DNA from: Dethiosulfatibacter sp. | GTDB taxonomy: Bacteria; Bacillota; Clostridia; Tissierellales; Dethiosulfatibacteraceae | Direction of reading: 5' to 3' | Length of the DNA stretch: 5,511 nucleotides | NCBI GenBank assembly: GCA_030591825.1 | Contig: JAUVAG010000110.1 | Location: forward strand, 1-5,511 | Shown here: positions 1-5,511 of the stretch, piece after piece | How positions within the stretch are numbered: position 1 is the first letter of the stretch | How the letters are laid out: the number at the start of each line of letters is the position of its first letter | Made by a program: the position numbers and the translations under genes | The notes under the pieces: model-generated | Told to the model about the DNA's origin: nothing | What the model saw: only the letters and a program-made list of their open reading frames with translations | Database searches by the model: none

Positions 1-1
1 A

Positions 2-391
2 ATAATGGTCATAATAGGATCTTCATCAGGAACTGCAAAATATGCAGTGAATGAGCTGAGGGAAAATGGAGAAAAGGTTGGACTCGTAAAAATCAGAGTA
101 TATAGACCATTTCCTGCAAGTGAGATAGCAAAAGAGCTTAAAAATGCAAAAATTGTTGCAGTAATGGACAGGGCTGAAGGACTTTCAGGCATAGGTGGAC
201 CGGTATTTGCAGATATTTGCGCATCAATGTGCAATATGAAAGACAAACCATTGATGGTCAATTACATTTATGGTCTTGGAGGAAGAGACTTCAGGCCGCA
301 GGATGTCAAGACTGTATTTGAAGCTTTGAAGGCGGACATTGATTCCAATGAAGAGTTGGAGACATATAGATATCTAGGTGTAAGAGGATAG
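2..391 (+). CDS. 2-oxoacid:ferredoxin oxidoreductase alpha subunit, C-terminal part (PorA-like; 5' end outside window)
   Basis: This is the C-terminal 129 or so codons of the alpha subunit of a pyruvate/2-oxoacid:ferredoxin oxidoreductase. In this cytoplasmic family a 2-oxoacid plus CoA is oxidatively decarboxylated to acyl-CoA, CO2 and reduced ferredoxin. The visible part matches the transketolase C-terminal-like domain. It has a GSSSGTAKYAVNELR segment, then VGLVKIRVYRPFP, which is the family's 'K-R-x-x-R-P-F-P' strand, then VAVMDRA and a late YIYGLGGRDF segment typical of PorA. The reading frame is open at the left edge. The ATG at base 5 lies inside the domain and is not the true start, since full alpha subunits are near 390 residues. 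The beta subunit follows after 9 bases, so the two are surely co-transcribed. Substrate (pyruvate, branched-chain 2-oxoacid or other) cannot be decided from this piece. Family assignment is firm; the exact symbol is left blank. Confidence 0.88.
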   Translation: MMVIIGSSSGTAKYAVNELRENGEKVGLVKIRVYRPFPASEIAKELKNAKIVAVMDRAEGLSGIGGPVFADICASMCNMKDKPLMVNYIYGLGGRDFRPQDVKTVFEALKADIDSNEELETYRYLGVRG

Positions 392-396
392 GGTGA
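392..396 (+). promoter_or_regulatory. Ribosome binding site of the beta-subunit gene
   Basis: GGTGA sits four bases before the ATG at 401, just after the alpha-subunit stop codon at 389-391. It matches part of the anti-Shine-Dalgarno complement GGAGGTGA. It supports the chosen start and tight coupling to the alpha gene. Confidence 0.6.
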
Positions 397-400
397 ACTG

Positions 401-1333
401 ATGAAATATAATTTTAAAGAAGAAATGAATAAACCTGAACGATTTTCAGGTGGACATAGAATGTGCGCAGGTTGTGGAGCTCCTATAGTTGTTAGAACAG
501 TTCTTAGAGCTCTTGAAGAGGATGACAAGGCAGCAATAGTAAATGCGACAGGATGTCTGGAAGCAGCTACATTCCCCTACCCATATACTGCATGGGAAGA
601 TTCATGGCTCCACAGTGCATTTGAGAATGCAGGAGCAAGTGCCAGTGGTGTATCAGCAACATATTTGGCACTTAAGAAAAGAGGGAAGGTTAAAGGTACA
701 TATAAGACCATTGCCTTCGGAGGAGATGGAGGAACATATGACATAGGATTCCAGTCTCTGTCGGGAGCAATGGAAAGAGGTCACGACATCACTTATGTAT
801 GCTATGATAATGAAGCATATATGAATACAGGAATTCAAAGATCCTCTGGAACATCAAGATTTGCAGATACTACTACTTCACCAGCAGGATCTGTAGTTCC
901 AGGAAAACAACAGAACAAGAAAAACCTTACAGATATAATGATAGCTCACAACATACCATACGTGGCGCAAACAACTTTTATGGGAAATATGAAAGACTTA
1001 CATGCAAAGGCCCATAAGGCAATATATACAGAGGGAGCTGCTTTCATGAATGTAATGGCACCTTGTCCTCGTGGATGGAGATATGATACTCCAAAGCTTA
1101 TGGAAATGACAAAGCTTGCTGTTGAAACATGCTACTGGCCAATGTTCGAAGTAGAGCATGGTGTGTATAACCTTAACTACAAGCCAAAGAACAAGCTTCC
1201 TATTGAAGAGTTCTTGCGACCTCAAGGAAGATTCAAGCATCTTTTCCAAAAGGGAAATGAATGGATGATAGAAGAATTCCAGGCCGAAGTAGACAGAAAG
1301 TGGGAAGTGCTACTTCGTAAATGTGGAGAATAG
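401..1333 (+). CDS. porB: 2-oxoacid:ferredoxin oxidoreductase beta subunit (PorB-like)
   Basis: This complete 310-residue protein is the thiamine-diphosphate-binding subunit of a pyruvate/2-oxoacid:ferredoxin oxidoreductase. It acts in the cytoplasm with the alpha subunit encoded just upstream. Four cysteines occupy the positions expected for the proximal [4Fe-4S] cluster: C22 and C25 in [11 protein letters not shown]52 in NATGCLE, and C223 in MAPCPRGW. The thiamine-diphosphate motif begins at [10 protein letters not shown] (108-117) and ends around [15 protein letters not shown] (136-150). Length is normal for PorB (about 290-330). The start is supported by a GGTGA ribosome binding site and by the N-terminal alignment of the CxxC motif. 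No ferredoxin-like delta subunit or gamma subunit lies downstream, so these would be upstream of the window or fused elsewhere. A hairpin terminator follows at 1482-1526. VOR- or KOR-type substrate preference cannot be excluded, so the symbol is provisional. Confidence 0.9.
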   Translation: MKYNFKEEMNKPERFSGGHRMCAGCGAPIVVRTVLRALEEDDKAAIVNATGCLEAATFPYPYTAWEDSWLHSAFENAGASASGVSATYLALKKRGKVKGTYKTIAFGGDGGTYDIGFQSLSGAMERGHDITYVCYDNEAYMNTGIQRSSGTSRFADTTTSPAGSVVPGKQQNKKNLTDIMIAHNIPYVAQTTFMGNMKDLHAKAHKAIYTEGAAFMNVMAPCPRGWRYDTPKLMEMTKLAVETCYWPMFEVEHGVYNLNYKPKNKLPIEEFLRPQGRFKHLFQKGNEWMIEEFQAEVDRKWEVLLRKCGE

Positions 1334-1475
1334 GCAAAGTGACTACGTTGCGATAGCCACAAAGCGGGTAGGATTTATTGCGGATATTATTGTTTTCCCT
1401 GGAGAAGATGAACTTACGGTATTGGCTGAAGGTGGTCTAAGAGTATTGACAGAGGAAGAAGCTAAGATTTATTGA
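1323..1475 (+). CDS. Possible small hypothetical protein (50 aa, GTG start)
   Basis: An open frame starts at a GTG inside the last codons of the beta-subunit gene (11-base overlap) and ends at TGA just before the terminator. The product would be 50 residues. It has a soluble, protein-like composition: a beta-rich middle ([19 protein letters not shown]), then [13 protein letters not shown], and an acidic end, LTEEEAKIY. It has no cysteines, no signal peptide and no transmembrane segment. I do not recognise the family. In favour: it fills the gap between the beta gene and the terminator, so it would be in the por transcript. Against: there is no clear ribosome binding site, no ATG, and it is short enough to be chance. 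It could be a small accessory protein translated by coupling, or a remnant of the 3' end of a lost gene. Confidence 0.35.
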   Translation: MENRQSDYVAIATKRVGFIADIIVFPGEDELTVLAEGGLRVLTEEEAKIY

Positions 1476-1481
1476 TTTACA

Positions 1482-1526
1482 AAAAGGATAAGTATAATGT
1501 CCAGTGGATGTTATGCTTATCTTTTT
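1482..1526 (+). terminator. Intrinsic terminator of the 2-oxoacid oxidoreductase operon
   Basis: A 21-bp uninterrupted stem pairs 1482-1502 with 1506-1526 around a 3-base loop (AGT, 1503-1505). Four of the pairs are G-U. The outer part pairs an A run (1482-1485) with a T run (1522-1526), so it could terminate on both strands. It lies just after the small frame's stop at 1475 and separates the por unit from the cofactor operon. Confidence 0.8.
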
Positions 1527-1569
1527 ATTAATACATCCATATTCCATGATCCTGAAGTCAATAAAAACA

Positions 1570-1598
1570 TTGAAAAACAGCTAAAAAAGGTGTAAAAT
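1570..1598 (+). promoter_or_regulatory. Sigma-A-type promoter for the moe/moa operon
   Basis: A -35 element TTGAAA (1570-1575) and a -10 element TAAAAT (1593-1598) are separated by exactly 17 bases in A-rich DNA. Transcription would start near 1604-1606, at the first bases of the structured leader. It lies downstream of the por terminator, which agrees with an independent transcript. A short inverted repeat (TCAAT, six bases, ATTGA; 1558-1573) overlaps the -35 but is too short to call an operator. Confidence 0.6.
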
Positions 1599-1602
1599 AT
1601 AT

Positions 1603-1690
1603 ATACTTCGAGCTAATTTATCTTTAGGAGATAACTTAGCCTATGGGTGCAGTTTGCAAAAATTGCGCCTCCCGGTTTGGAAAGGAGTAT
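1603..1690 (+). ncRNA. Candidate molybdenum/tungsten cofactor (Moco/Wco) riboswitch aptamer
   Basis: The leader RNA folds by eye into a closed multi-helix domain. A 7-bp closing stem pairs 1603-1609 (AUACUUC) with 1684-1690 (GGAGUAU, one G-U). Inside it, a hairpin pairs 1612-1616 with 1636-1640 and 1618-1623 with 1629-1634, with one U/C mismatch between. A second 10-bp hairpin pairs 1646-1655 with 1660-1669 and is capped by GCAA, a GNRA tetraloop. The remaining strand, 1670-1683, carries UCCCGGUUUGG and an A run. The Moco riboswitch family is known to have a compact multi-stem core with a GNRA tetraloop, and to sit before moaA, moeA and molybdate transport genes. The first genes downstream are two moeA copies and moaA. 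The class is called from fold, core sequence and context without a covariance search. Whether the ligand is the molybdenum or tungsten form cannot be decided. Confidence 0.75.
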
Positions 1691-1694
1691 GATG

Positions 1695-1720
1695 ACTATC
1701 CGACCGGATAGTTTTTTTTT
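1695..1720 (+). terminator. Intrinsic terminator / expression platform of the riboswitch
   Basis: A perfect 7-bp stem, ACTATCC (1695-1701) with GGATAGT (1706-1712), encloses a GACC loop and runs straight into nine T residues (1712-1720). It lies 4 bases after the aptamer's closing stem and 73 bases before the moeA start codon, so it would stop transcription before any gene. The loop and 3' arm bases GACCGG (1702-1707) can pair instead with CCGGUU (1672-1677) in the aptamer, which would break this hairpin. This indicates transcription attenuation, most simply switching off when cofactor is bound. Confidence 0.85.
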
Positions 1721-1784
1721 ATTGCCAGACTAACAGTCACAATCGGTATAAGAATGAGGGATTAATGTCCCGAGGATTGAATAT

Positions 1785-1789
1785 GGAGG
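1785..1789 (+). promoter_or_regulatory. Ribosome binding site of the first moeA
   Basis: GGAGG lies four bases before the ATG at 1794, a strong Shine-Dalgarno match that fixes this start. The stretch from 1721 to 1784 has no ORF of note. It holds two small hairpin candidates: GACT-AAC-AGTC at 1728-1738 and GGGAT-TAAT-GTCCC at 1758-1771. Confidence 0.75.
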
Positions 1790-1793
1790 AATA

Positions 1794-3023
1794 ATGAAAT
1801 TTCTAAAAGCATACAACCCGGACAGGATAAAAGAAATGATGAGAGAACATTTCAGCAACATAGAAATTGAAACAGAGATTATTCATATTAGTGAAGCACA
1901 GTACAGATATTCATCCATGGATATAATGAGTTCTGTAAATATACCCGACTTCAACAAATCAACTGTTGACGGATATGCATTGATGTCCTCGGATACAAGA
2001 GGTGCATCGGAAAGCATGCCTGTCTTTCTGGATGTTTCAGGAGAGGTCCTAATGGGAACTGAATCTCATACAGAAGTTGTGGAAAACACCTGTGTATATA
2101 TTCCTACAGGGGGAATGATTCCCAAGGGCGCTGATGCAGTCGTAATGATTGAATATACGGAGAAACTTAAAGAAGATACGGTGGCAGTGAACATGGCCAT
2201 GCATCCAGGGAAAAATATAATATATATTGGTGAAGACATAAACGTAGATGATATTATAGTGAAAAAGGGAAGGAAGATTACAGCTTTTGATATGGGAGCA
2301 TTAAGCGCCATTGGTGTATCTGAGATTTCCGTATTTAAGAAGCCAAAGGCTGTAATAATATCTTCTGGAGACGAAATAAGAAAGCCGGAAGTGGAGATAA
2401 AGCTCGGTGAAGTTAGGGATATAAACAGTTTCGTTGTGGGAGCCCTAATTGAAAAATACGGTGGTGAAGTGATTTACAAGTCCATAGTCAATGATGATGA
2501 GGGAAGCCTATTTAATGAAGTTGAAAAATGGATTGACAAGACGGATATTGTCATAGTGTCCGGGGGAAGTTCGGCTGGAATAAAGGATGTTACGGCGGAA
2601 GTTCTCGACAGCTTTGGAGAACCGGGGCTCTTCGTTCACGGAGCGGCGGTAAAACCTGGAAAGCCTACCATAATGTCTTGTGCAAGAAACACTGCACTAT
2701 TAGGACTGCCTGGACATCCAGGATCTTCTTCTATAATTTTCACAATATTCGGAAAGGAATTATTCAAGATACTCCTTAAAAAGGAAGAAACCATGGCTTT
2801 CTATATTGAAGCGGAGCTCACCTATAATCTTACAGGAGCTCCAGGCAAGGAAACCTATGTAATGGGGACCTTGGAACTCAATGATGGGAAATATCTTTTT
2901 AATCCATTGATAAAAAAATCTGCCGCCATATCCCAGCTTTCAAAAAGTGAAGGATATGTAGTGATAAAATCAGGTACCGAAGGAATACAAAAAGGAAATA
3001 TCGTAAAGGTATATACTGAATAA
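1794..3023 (+). CDS. moeA: Molybdopterin molybdotransferase MoeA (first copy)
   Basis: MoeA catalyses the last step of molybdenum (or tungsten) cofactor synthesis in the cytoplasm: it inserts the metal from its oxyanion into adenylylated molybdopterin. The protein is 409 residues, the normal length, with the usual order of MoeA N-terminal region, MoCF-fold central domain and small C-terminal beta domain. Visible family motifs are PDFNKSTVDGYA with D59, PTGGMIPKGADAVVM with T105, GEDI with D148, SSGDEI with E194, GGSSAGIKDVT with D265, VKPGKP (286-291) and GLPGHPGSS (304-312). D59, T105, D148, E194 and D265 line up with residues important in E. coli MoeA, so it appears catalytically intact. 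The GLPGHPGSS loop departs from the common GLPGNPVSA. It is the first gene after the riboswitch-like leader and is followed 11 bases later by a second MoeA. Mo versus W preference is unknown. Confidence 0.93.
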   Translation: MKFLKAYNPDRIKEMMREHFSNIEIETEIIHISEAQYRYSSMDIMSSVNIPDFNKSTVDGYALMSSDTRGASESMPVFLDVSGEVLMGTESHTEVVENTCVYIPTGGMIPKGADAVVMIEYTEKLKEDTVAVNMAMHPGKNIIYIGEDINVDDIIVKKGRKITAFDMGALSAIGVSEISVFKKPKAVIISSGDEIRKPEVEIKLGEVRDINSFVVGALIEKYGGEVIYKSIVNDDEGSLFNEVEKWIDKTDIVIVSGGSSAGIKDVTAEVLDSFGEPGLFVHGAAVKPGKPTIMSCARNTALLGLPGHPGSSSIIFTIFGKELFKILLKKEETMAFYIEAELTYNLTGAPGKETYVMGTLELNDGKYLFNPLIKKSAAISQLSKSEGYVVIKSGTEGIQKGNIVKVYTE

Positions 3024-3034
3024 GAGAGGTTGCC

Positions 3035-4954
3035 ATGAAAATAGAAAGAAATATATATCTGGAAAATACAGACCTTGAGGTTGCCCTTAAGGGATATCTT
3101 GAAAGATTCGAAGAAGAACTTGAAAATAAAGCCGTTGAAACAATAAGTGTAATGGATTCACTGGGAAGGGTAACGGCTGAGCCCTATTTCGCAAAATACT
3201 CTTCTCCCAACTTCAATGCATCGGCAATGGACGGCATTGCTGTAAAGTCAGAAGTCACCTATGAAGCAAGAGAAGGAAAACCTTTGACATTGGTCAAGGG
3301 AAGGGACTACAAGGTAGTTGATACGGGAGACCCAATAGACGGCGACTATAATGCTGTAATAATGATTGAGGATCTTAACGACTTAAGTGAAAATGAAGTT
3401 CAGATAATAACTCCTGCATCGCCCTGGCAACATATAAGGCCCGTTGGTGAAGATATTGTTGCAGGTGAAATGATAGTTTCAGCAAACCATAAAATAAGGC
3501 CTATTGACCTTGCGTCCATTATTAATGGTGGAGTAATTGAAGTTCAGGTTTATTCAAGGACTAAGGTTGGAATCATACCTACTGGAACTGAAATAGTAGA
3601 GCCTGGAACAATTCTTAAAGTCGGAGATATTATAGAATCCAATTCAAGGATGTTTGAAGGGTTGACACTGGAATGTGGAGCAATACCTTCAAGGTATAAT
3701 GTTGTAAAGGACGACTATGAAGAAATCAAGAAGACTGTTATGGATTCTGTTGAAAAAAACGATATAACAATAATAAATGCAGGATCCTCAGCTGGAACTG
3801 AAGACTATACAAGGAGTATAGTGGAAGATCTTGGAGAGGTTTACTACCACGGTCTATCTATAAAACCTGGGAAACCTGCAATACTGGGTAAAATAAAGGG
3901 TAAGCCTGTAATAGGGATTCCGGGATATCCTGTTTCTGCATATATGGTCTTTAGAAGTATTGCACAGGAAATAATCATGGAATTCATGAACCTACCAAGG
4001 GAGAAGCCTGTAATTGTAGAGGCATACCTGTCAAAAAGGGTAGTTTCATCATATAAATACAAGGAATACGTAAGGGTGAAGATGGGAAAACTCGGAGGCA
4101 AGATAATTGCCACTCCTCTCAACAGAGGAGCAGGAGTACTTATGTCTCTAGTGCGGTGTGATGGAATTCTTGTGATCCCAAAGGAGAAGGAAGGCTTTGA
4201 AGCAAGCGAGCTGGTGCAGGTTGAACTTCTAAGGGATTTTGAAAGCATAAACAACACTGTGGTATCAATAGGAAGCCACGACCTGGTAATGGATATAATA
4301 AATAACCATATCCATACTACAAATTCAGTCATGGACCTTTCCTCTGCCCATACTGGAAGCATGGGAGGTATAATGGCATTGAGAAAGGGTGAATGCCACC
4401 TTGCGCCCATACATCTTCTGGACGAGGAGACAGGTGTTTACAATGTTCCTGTATTGAAAAAGTATCTAAGTGGAGCGGATGTTACCCTTGTTAAGGGATT
4501 TGGAAGAATACAGGGATTCATGGTTCAGAAGGGCAATCCGAAAAACATAAAGTCTCTTAGGGATATTTCAAGAGATAATGTATACTTTGTAAATCGGCAG
4601 AAGGGTTCTGGAACAAGGGTTCTTCTTGATTACAGACTGAAGCAGGAAGGAATGGATAGAAGCGAAATAACGGGATACGACAGGGAAATGACTACACATA
4701 TGTCCGTGGCAGCAGCTGTTTCATCAGGAACTGCAGATGTGGGTCTTGGAGTATATTCGGCAGCCAGGACAATGAACCTTGACTTTATACCTCTGGCGGA
4801 AGAGGAATATGACTTTGCTATTTTAAAGGAAGAGATGAACAATCCTAAAATGAAGATATTCCTGAAGGTGTTGAAATCCAAAAATCTGAAAGATGAGTTA
4901 AGGGAGCTTGGCGGATACACCTTTGAAAATACTGGAAAAGTGGTGAAAATATGA
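3035..4954 (+). CDS. MoeA family molybdotransferase fused to a C-terminal periplasmic-binding-protein-like domain
   Basis: This 639-residue fusion has an N-terminal MoeA module of about 400 residues and a C-terminal module of about 230. The MoeA part shows SSPNFNASAMDGIAV (D66), VDTGDPIDGDYNAVIM (T97), VGEDI (D140), IPTGTEI (E186), NAGSSAGTEDYT (D257), IKPGKP (276-281) and GIPGYPVSA (294-302), so it looks active. From about residue 408 it resembles the PBP-like (LysR-substrate/ModE-type) domain found behind some MoeA proteins in Clostridia and archaea. Marks are SMGGIMALRKGECHLAPIHL followed by LDEETGVYN (442-470), VNRQKGSGTRVLLDY (519-533) and VSSGTADVGLG (562-572). There is no signal peptide, so this domain works in the cytoplasm, perhaps binding an oxyanion or pterin; that role is inference. 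An AGAGG ribosome binding site (3025-3029) precedes the ATG, 11 bases after the first moeA. Its stop overlaps the moaA start. Confidence 0.9.
   Translation: MKIERNIYLENTDLEVALKGYLERFEEELENKAVETISVMDSLGRVTAEPYFAKYSSPNFNASAMDGIAVKSEVTYEAREGKPLTLVKGRDYKVVDTGDPIDGDYNAVIMIEDLNDLSENEVQIITPASPWQHIRPVGEDIVAGEMIVSANHKIRPIDLASIINGGVIEVQVYSRTKVGIIPTGTEIVEPGTILKVGDIIESNSRMFEGLTLECGAIPSRYNVVKDDYEEIKKTVMDSVEKNDITIINAGSSAGTEDYTRSIVEDLGEVYYHGLSIKPGKPAILGKIKGKPVIGIPGYPVSAYMVFRSIAQEIIMEFMNLPREKPVIVEAYLSKRVVSSYKYKEYVRVKMGKLGGKIIATPLNRGAGVLMSLVRCDGILVIPKEKEGFEASELVQVELLRDFESINNTVVSIGSHDLVMDIINNHIHTTNSVMDLSSAHTGSMGGIMALRKGECHLAPIHLLDEETGVYNVPVLKKYLSGADVTLVKGFGRIQGFMVQKGNPKNIKSLRDISRDNVYFVNRQKGSGTRVLLDYRLKQEGMDRSEITGYDREMTTHMSVAAAVSSGTADVGLGVYSAARTMNLDFIPLAEEEYDFAILKEEMNNPKMKIFLKVLKSKNLKDELRELGGYTFENTGKVVKI
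4942..4946 (+). promoter_or_regulatory. Ribosome binding site of moaA within the preceding gene
   Basis: GGTGA lies four bases before the moaA ATG at 4951, inside the end of the moeA fusion gene. The start and stop codons overlap as ATGA (4951-4954), which implies translational coupling and decides the moaA start. Confidence 0.65.
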
Positions 4955-5511
4955 AAGATTCATATGGAAGAAATATTAGATATTTGAGGGTTTCAGTGAC
5001 AGACAGATGCAACTTGAGATGCAAATACTGCATGCCTGAGGAAGGCGTAGGTAAAAAGAAGCATCTTGATATATTGTCACTTGAAGAAATATACCAGATA
5101 ATAGAGGCGTCTGAGGAACTTGGATTCGACAAGATAAGATTGACAGGAGGAGAGCCTCTTGTAAGGAAAAACATAGAATGGCTTATAAAAAAGACTGCAG
5201 CACTGGAAGGAATAAAAGATATATCAATGACTACAAATGGAATACTTCTTGCTGACTATGCTGAAAAGCTAAAAAATGCAGGACTTAACAGGGTAAACAT
5301 AAGTCTGGACACACTTAATCCCGAAAAGTTTAAGGCTATTACAAGGGGTGGAAACCTTTCCGATGTTTTAAGAGGTATTGAGGCAGCCATTCATTATGGG
5401 TTGACTCCTATTAAGATAAATACAGTATTAATCGGAGGGTTCAACGACGACGAAATAGAAGTACTTGCAGATTATACACTAAACCACGATATACATGTAA
5501 GATTTATTGAG
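4951..5511 (+). CDS. moaA: GTP 3',8-cyclase MoaA, N-terminal part (3' end outside window)
   Basis: MoaA is a radical SAM enzyme that, with MoaC, converts GTP to cyclic pyranopterin monophosphate, the first committed step of molybdopterin synthesis. The 187 codons present are a little over half of a normal protein (about 320-330 residues). The N-terminal cluster motif CX3CX2C is intact at C20, C24 and C27 (TDRCNLRCKYCMPEEG). It is followed by IRLTGGEPLVR (62-72, the SAM-binding GGEP motif), MTTNG (93-97) and VNISLDTL (115-122), all characteristic of MoaA. The opening YGRNIRYLRVSVTDRCN is also typical and supports the ATG at 4951, which overlaps the stop of the preceding gene. The second [4Fe-4S] cluster cysteines and the C-terminal GG tail lie beyond the window, so completeness of the gene cannot be judged. 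It is co-transcribed with both moeA genes. Confidence 0.94.
   Translation, partial: MKDSYGRNIRYLRVSVTDRCNLRCKYCMPEEGVGKKKHLDILSLEEIYQIIEASEELGFDKIRLTGGEPLVRKNIEWLIKKTAALEGIKDISMTTNGILLADYAEKLKNAGLNRVNISLDTLNPEKFKAITRGGNLSDVLRGIEAAIHYGLTPIKINTVLIGGFNDDEIEVLADYTLNHDIHVRFIE

Noticed and set aside
5..7. ATG at base 5 as a start codon for the first gene
   Set aside because: It falls inside the conserved domain of the alpha subunit and the frame is open to the left edge, so the true start is upstream of the window.
1493..1498. A perfect TATAAT hexamer that could be a -10 element
   Set aside because: It is embedded in the por terminator stem. The nearest -35-like sequence, TTGATT at 1472-1477, is only 15 bases away. 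The promoter at 1570-1598 has better spacing and position.
1558..1573. Inverted repeat TCAAT, six bases, ATTGA overlapping the -35 element
   Set aside because: Five-base arms of simple A/T sequence are expected by chance in this AT-rich DNA, and no regulator gene is nearby.
3844..4410. A 188-codon open frame on the minus strand inside the second moeA gene
   Set aside because: It lies wholly opposite a well-supported coding sequence with clear MoeA motifs. Its translation shows no recognisable family, so it is a shadow frame.
4845..5174. A 109-codon minus-strand open frame spanning the moeA/moaA junction
   Set aside because: It runs antisense to two confidently identified genes and through the radical SAM cysteine motif, with no independent support.
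1..5511. CRISPR arrays, insertion sequences, tRNA or rRNA genes
   Set aside because: No regularly spaced direct repeats, transposase-like frames, terminal inverted repeats or tRNA-like cloverleaf were seen on either strand.

Overview
The window looks like chromosomal DNA from an anaerobic, AT-rich Gram-positive bacterium of the Clostridia/Tissierellia type. This is inferred from the A/T-ending codon use, GGAGG- and GGTGA-type ribosome binding sites, a ferredoxin-dependent 2-oxoacid oxidoreductase, and molybdenum/tungsten cofactor genes including a MoeA fused to a binding-protein-like domain. All supported genes lie on the + strand. No species can be named from the sequence alone.

Region 1 (about 1-1530) is the end of a 2-oxoacid:ferredoxin oxidoreductase operon. 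It holds the C-terminal part of the alpha subunit (PorA-like), then a complete thiamine-diphosphate/[4Fe-4S] beta subunit (PorB-like) 9 bases downstream. A possible 50-codon ORF overlaps the end of the beta gene. A 21-bp hairpin with a 3-base loop and a T tract closes the unit.

Region 2 (about 1530-1793) has no protein gene but is dense in regulatory signals. It contains a sigma-A-like promoter (TTGAAA, 17 bases, TAAAAT) and a multi-helix RNA with a 7-bp closing stem, a long hairpin and a GCAA-capped (GNRA) hairpin. A textbook intrinsic terminator follows, then a short leader with a strong ribosome binding site. The fold, the GCCUCCCGG-type core and the downstream genes fit the Moco/tungsten-cofactor (Wco) riboswitch class. 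A CCGGUU segment in the aptamer can pair with GACCGG in the terminator, which suggests transcription attenuation.

Region 3 (1794-5511) is the controlled operon: moeA (409 aa), a second moeA fused to a C-terminal periplasmic-binding-protein-like domain (639 aa), and the start of moaA, which overlaps the preceding stop codon and runs off the window. MoaA starts molybdopterin synthesis from GTP, and MoeA proteins insert Mo or W into the finished pterin. One leader would therefore control the first and last steps of the pathway, plausibly by feedback from the finished cofactor. The most notable points are the riboswitch candidate, the tandem divergent MoeA pair, the cytoplasmic binding-protein-like fusion, and the unassigned small ORF.
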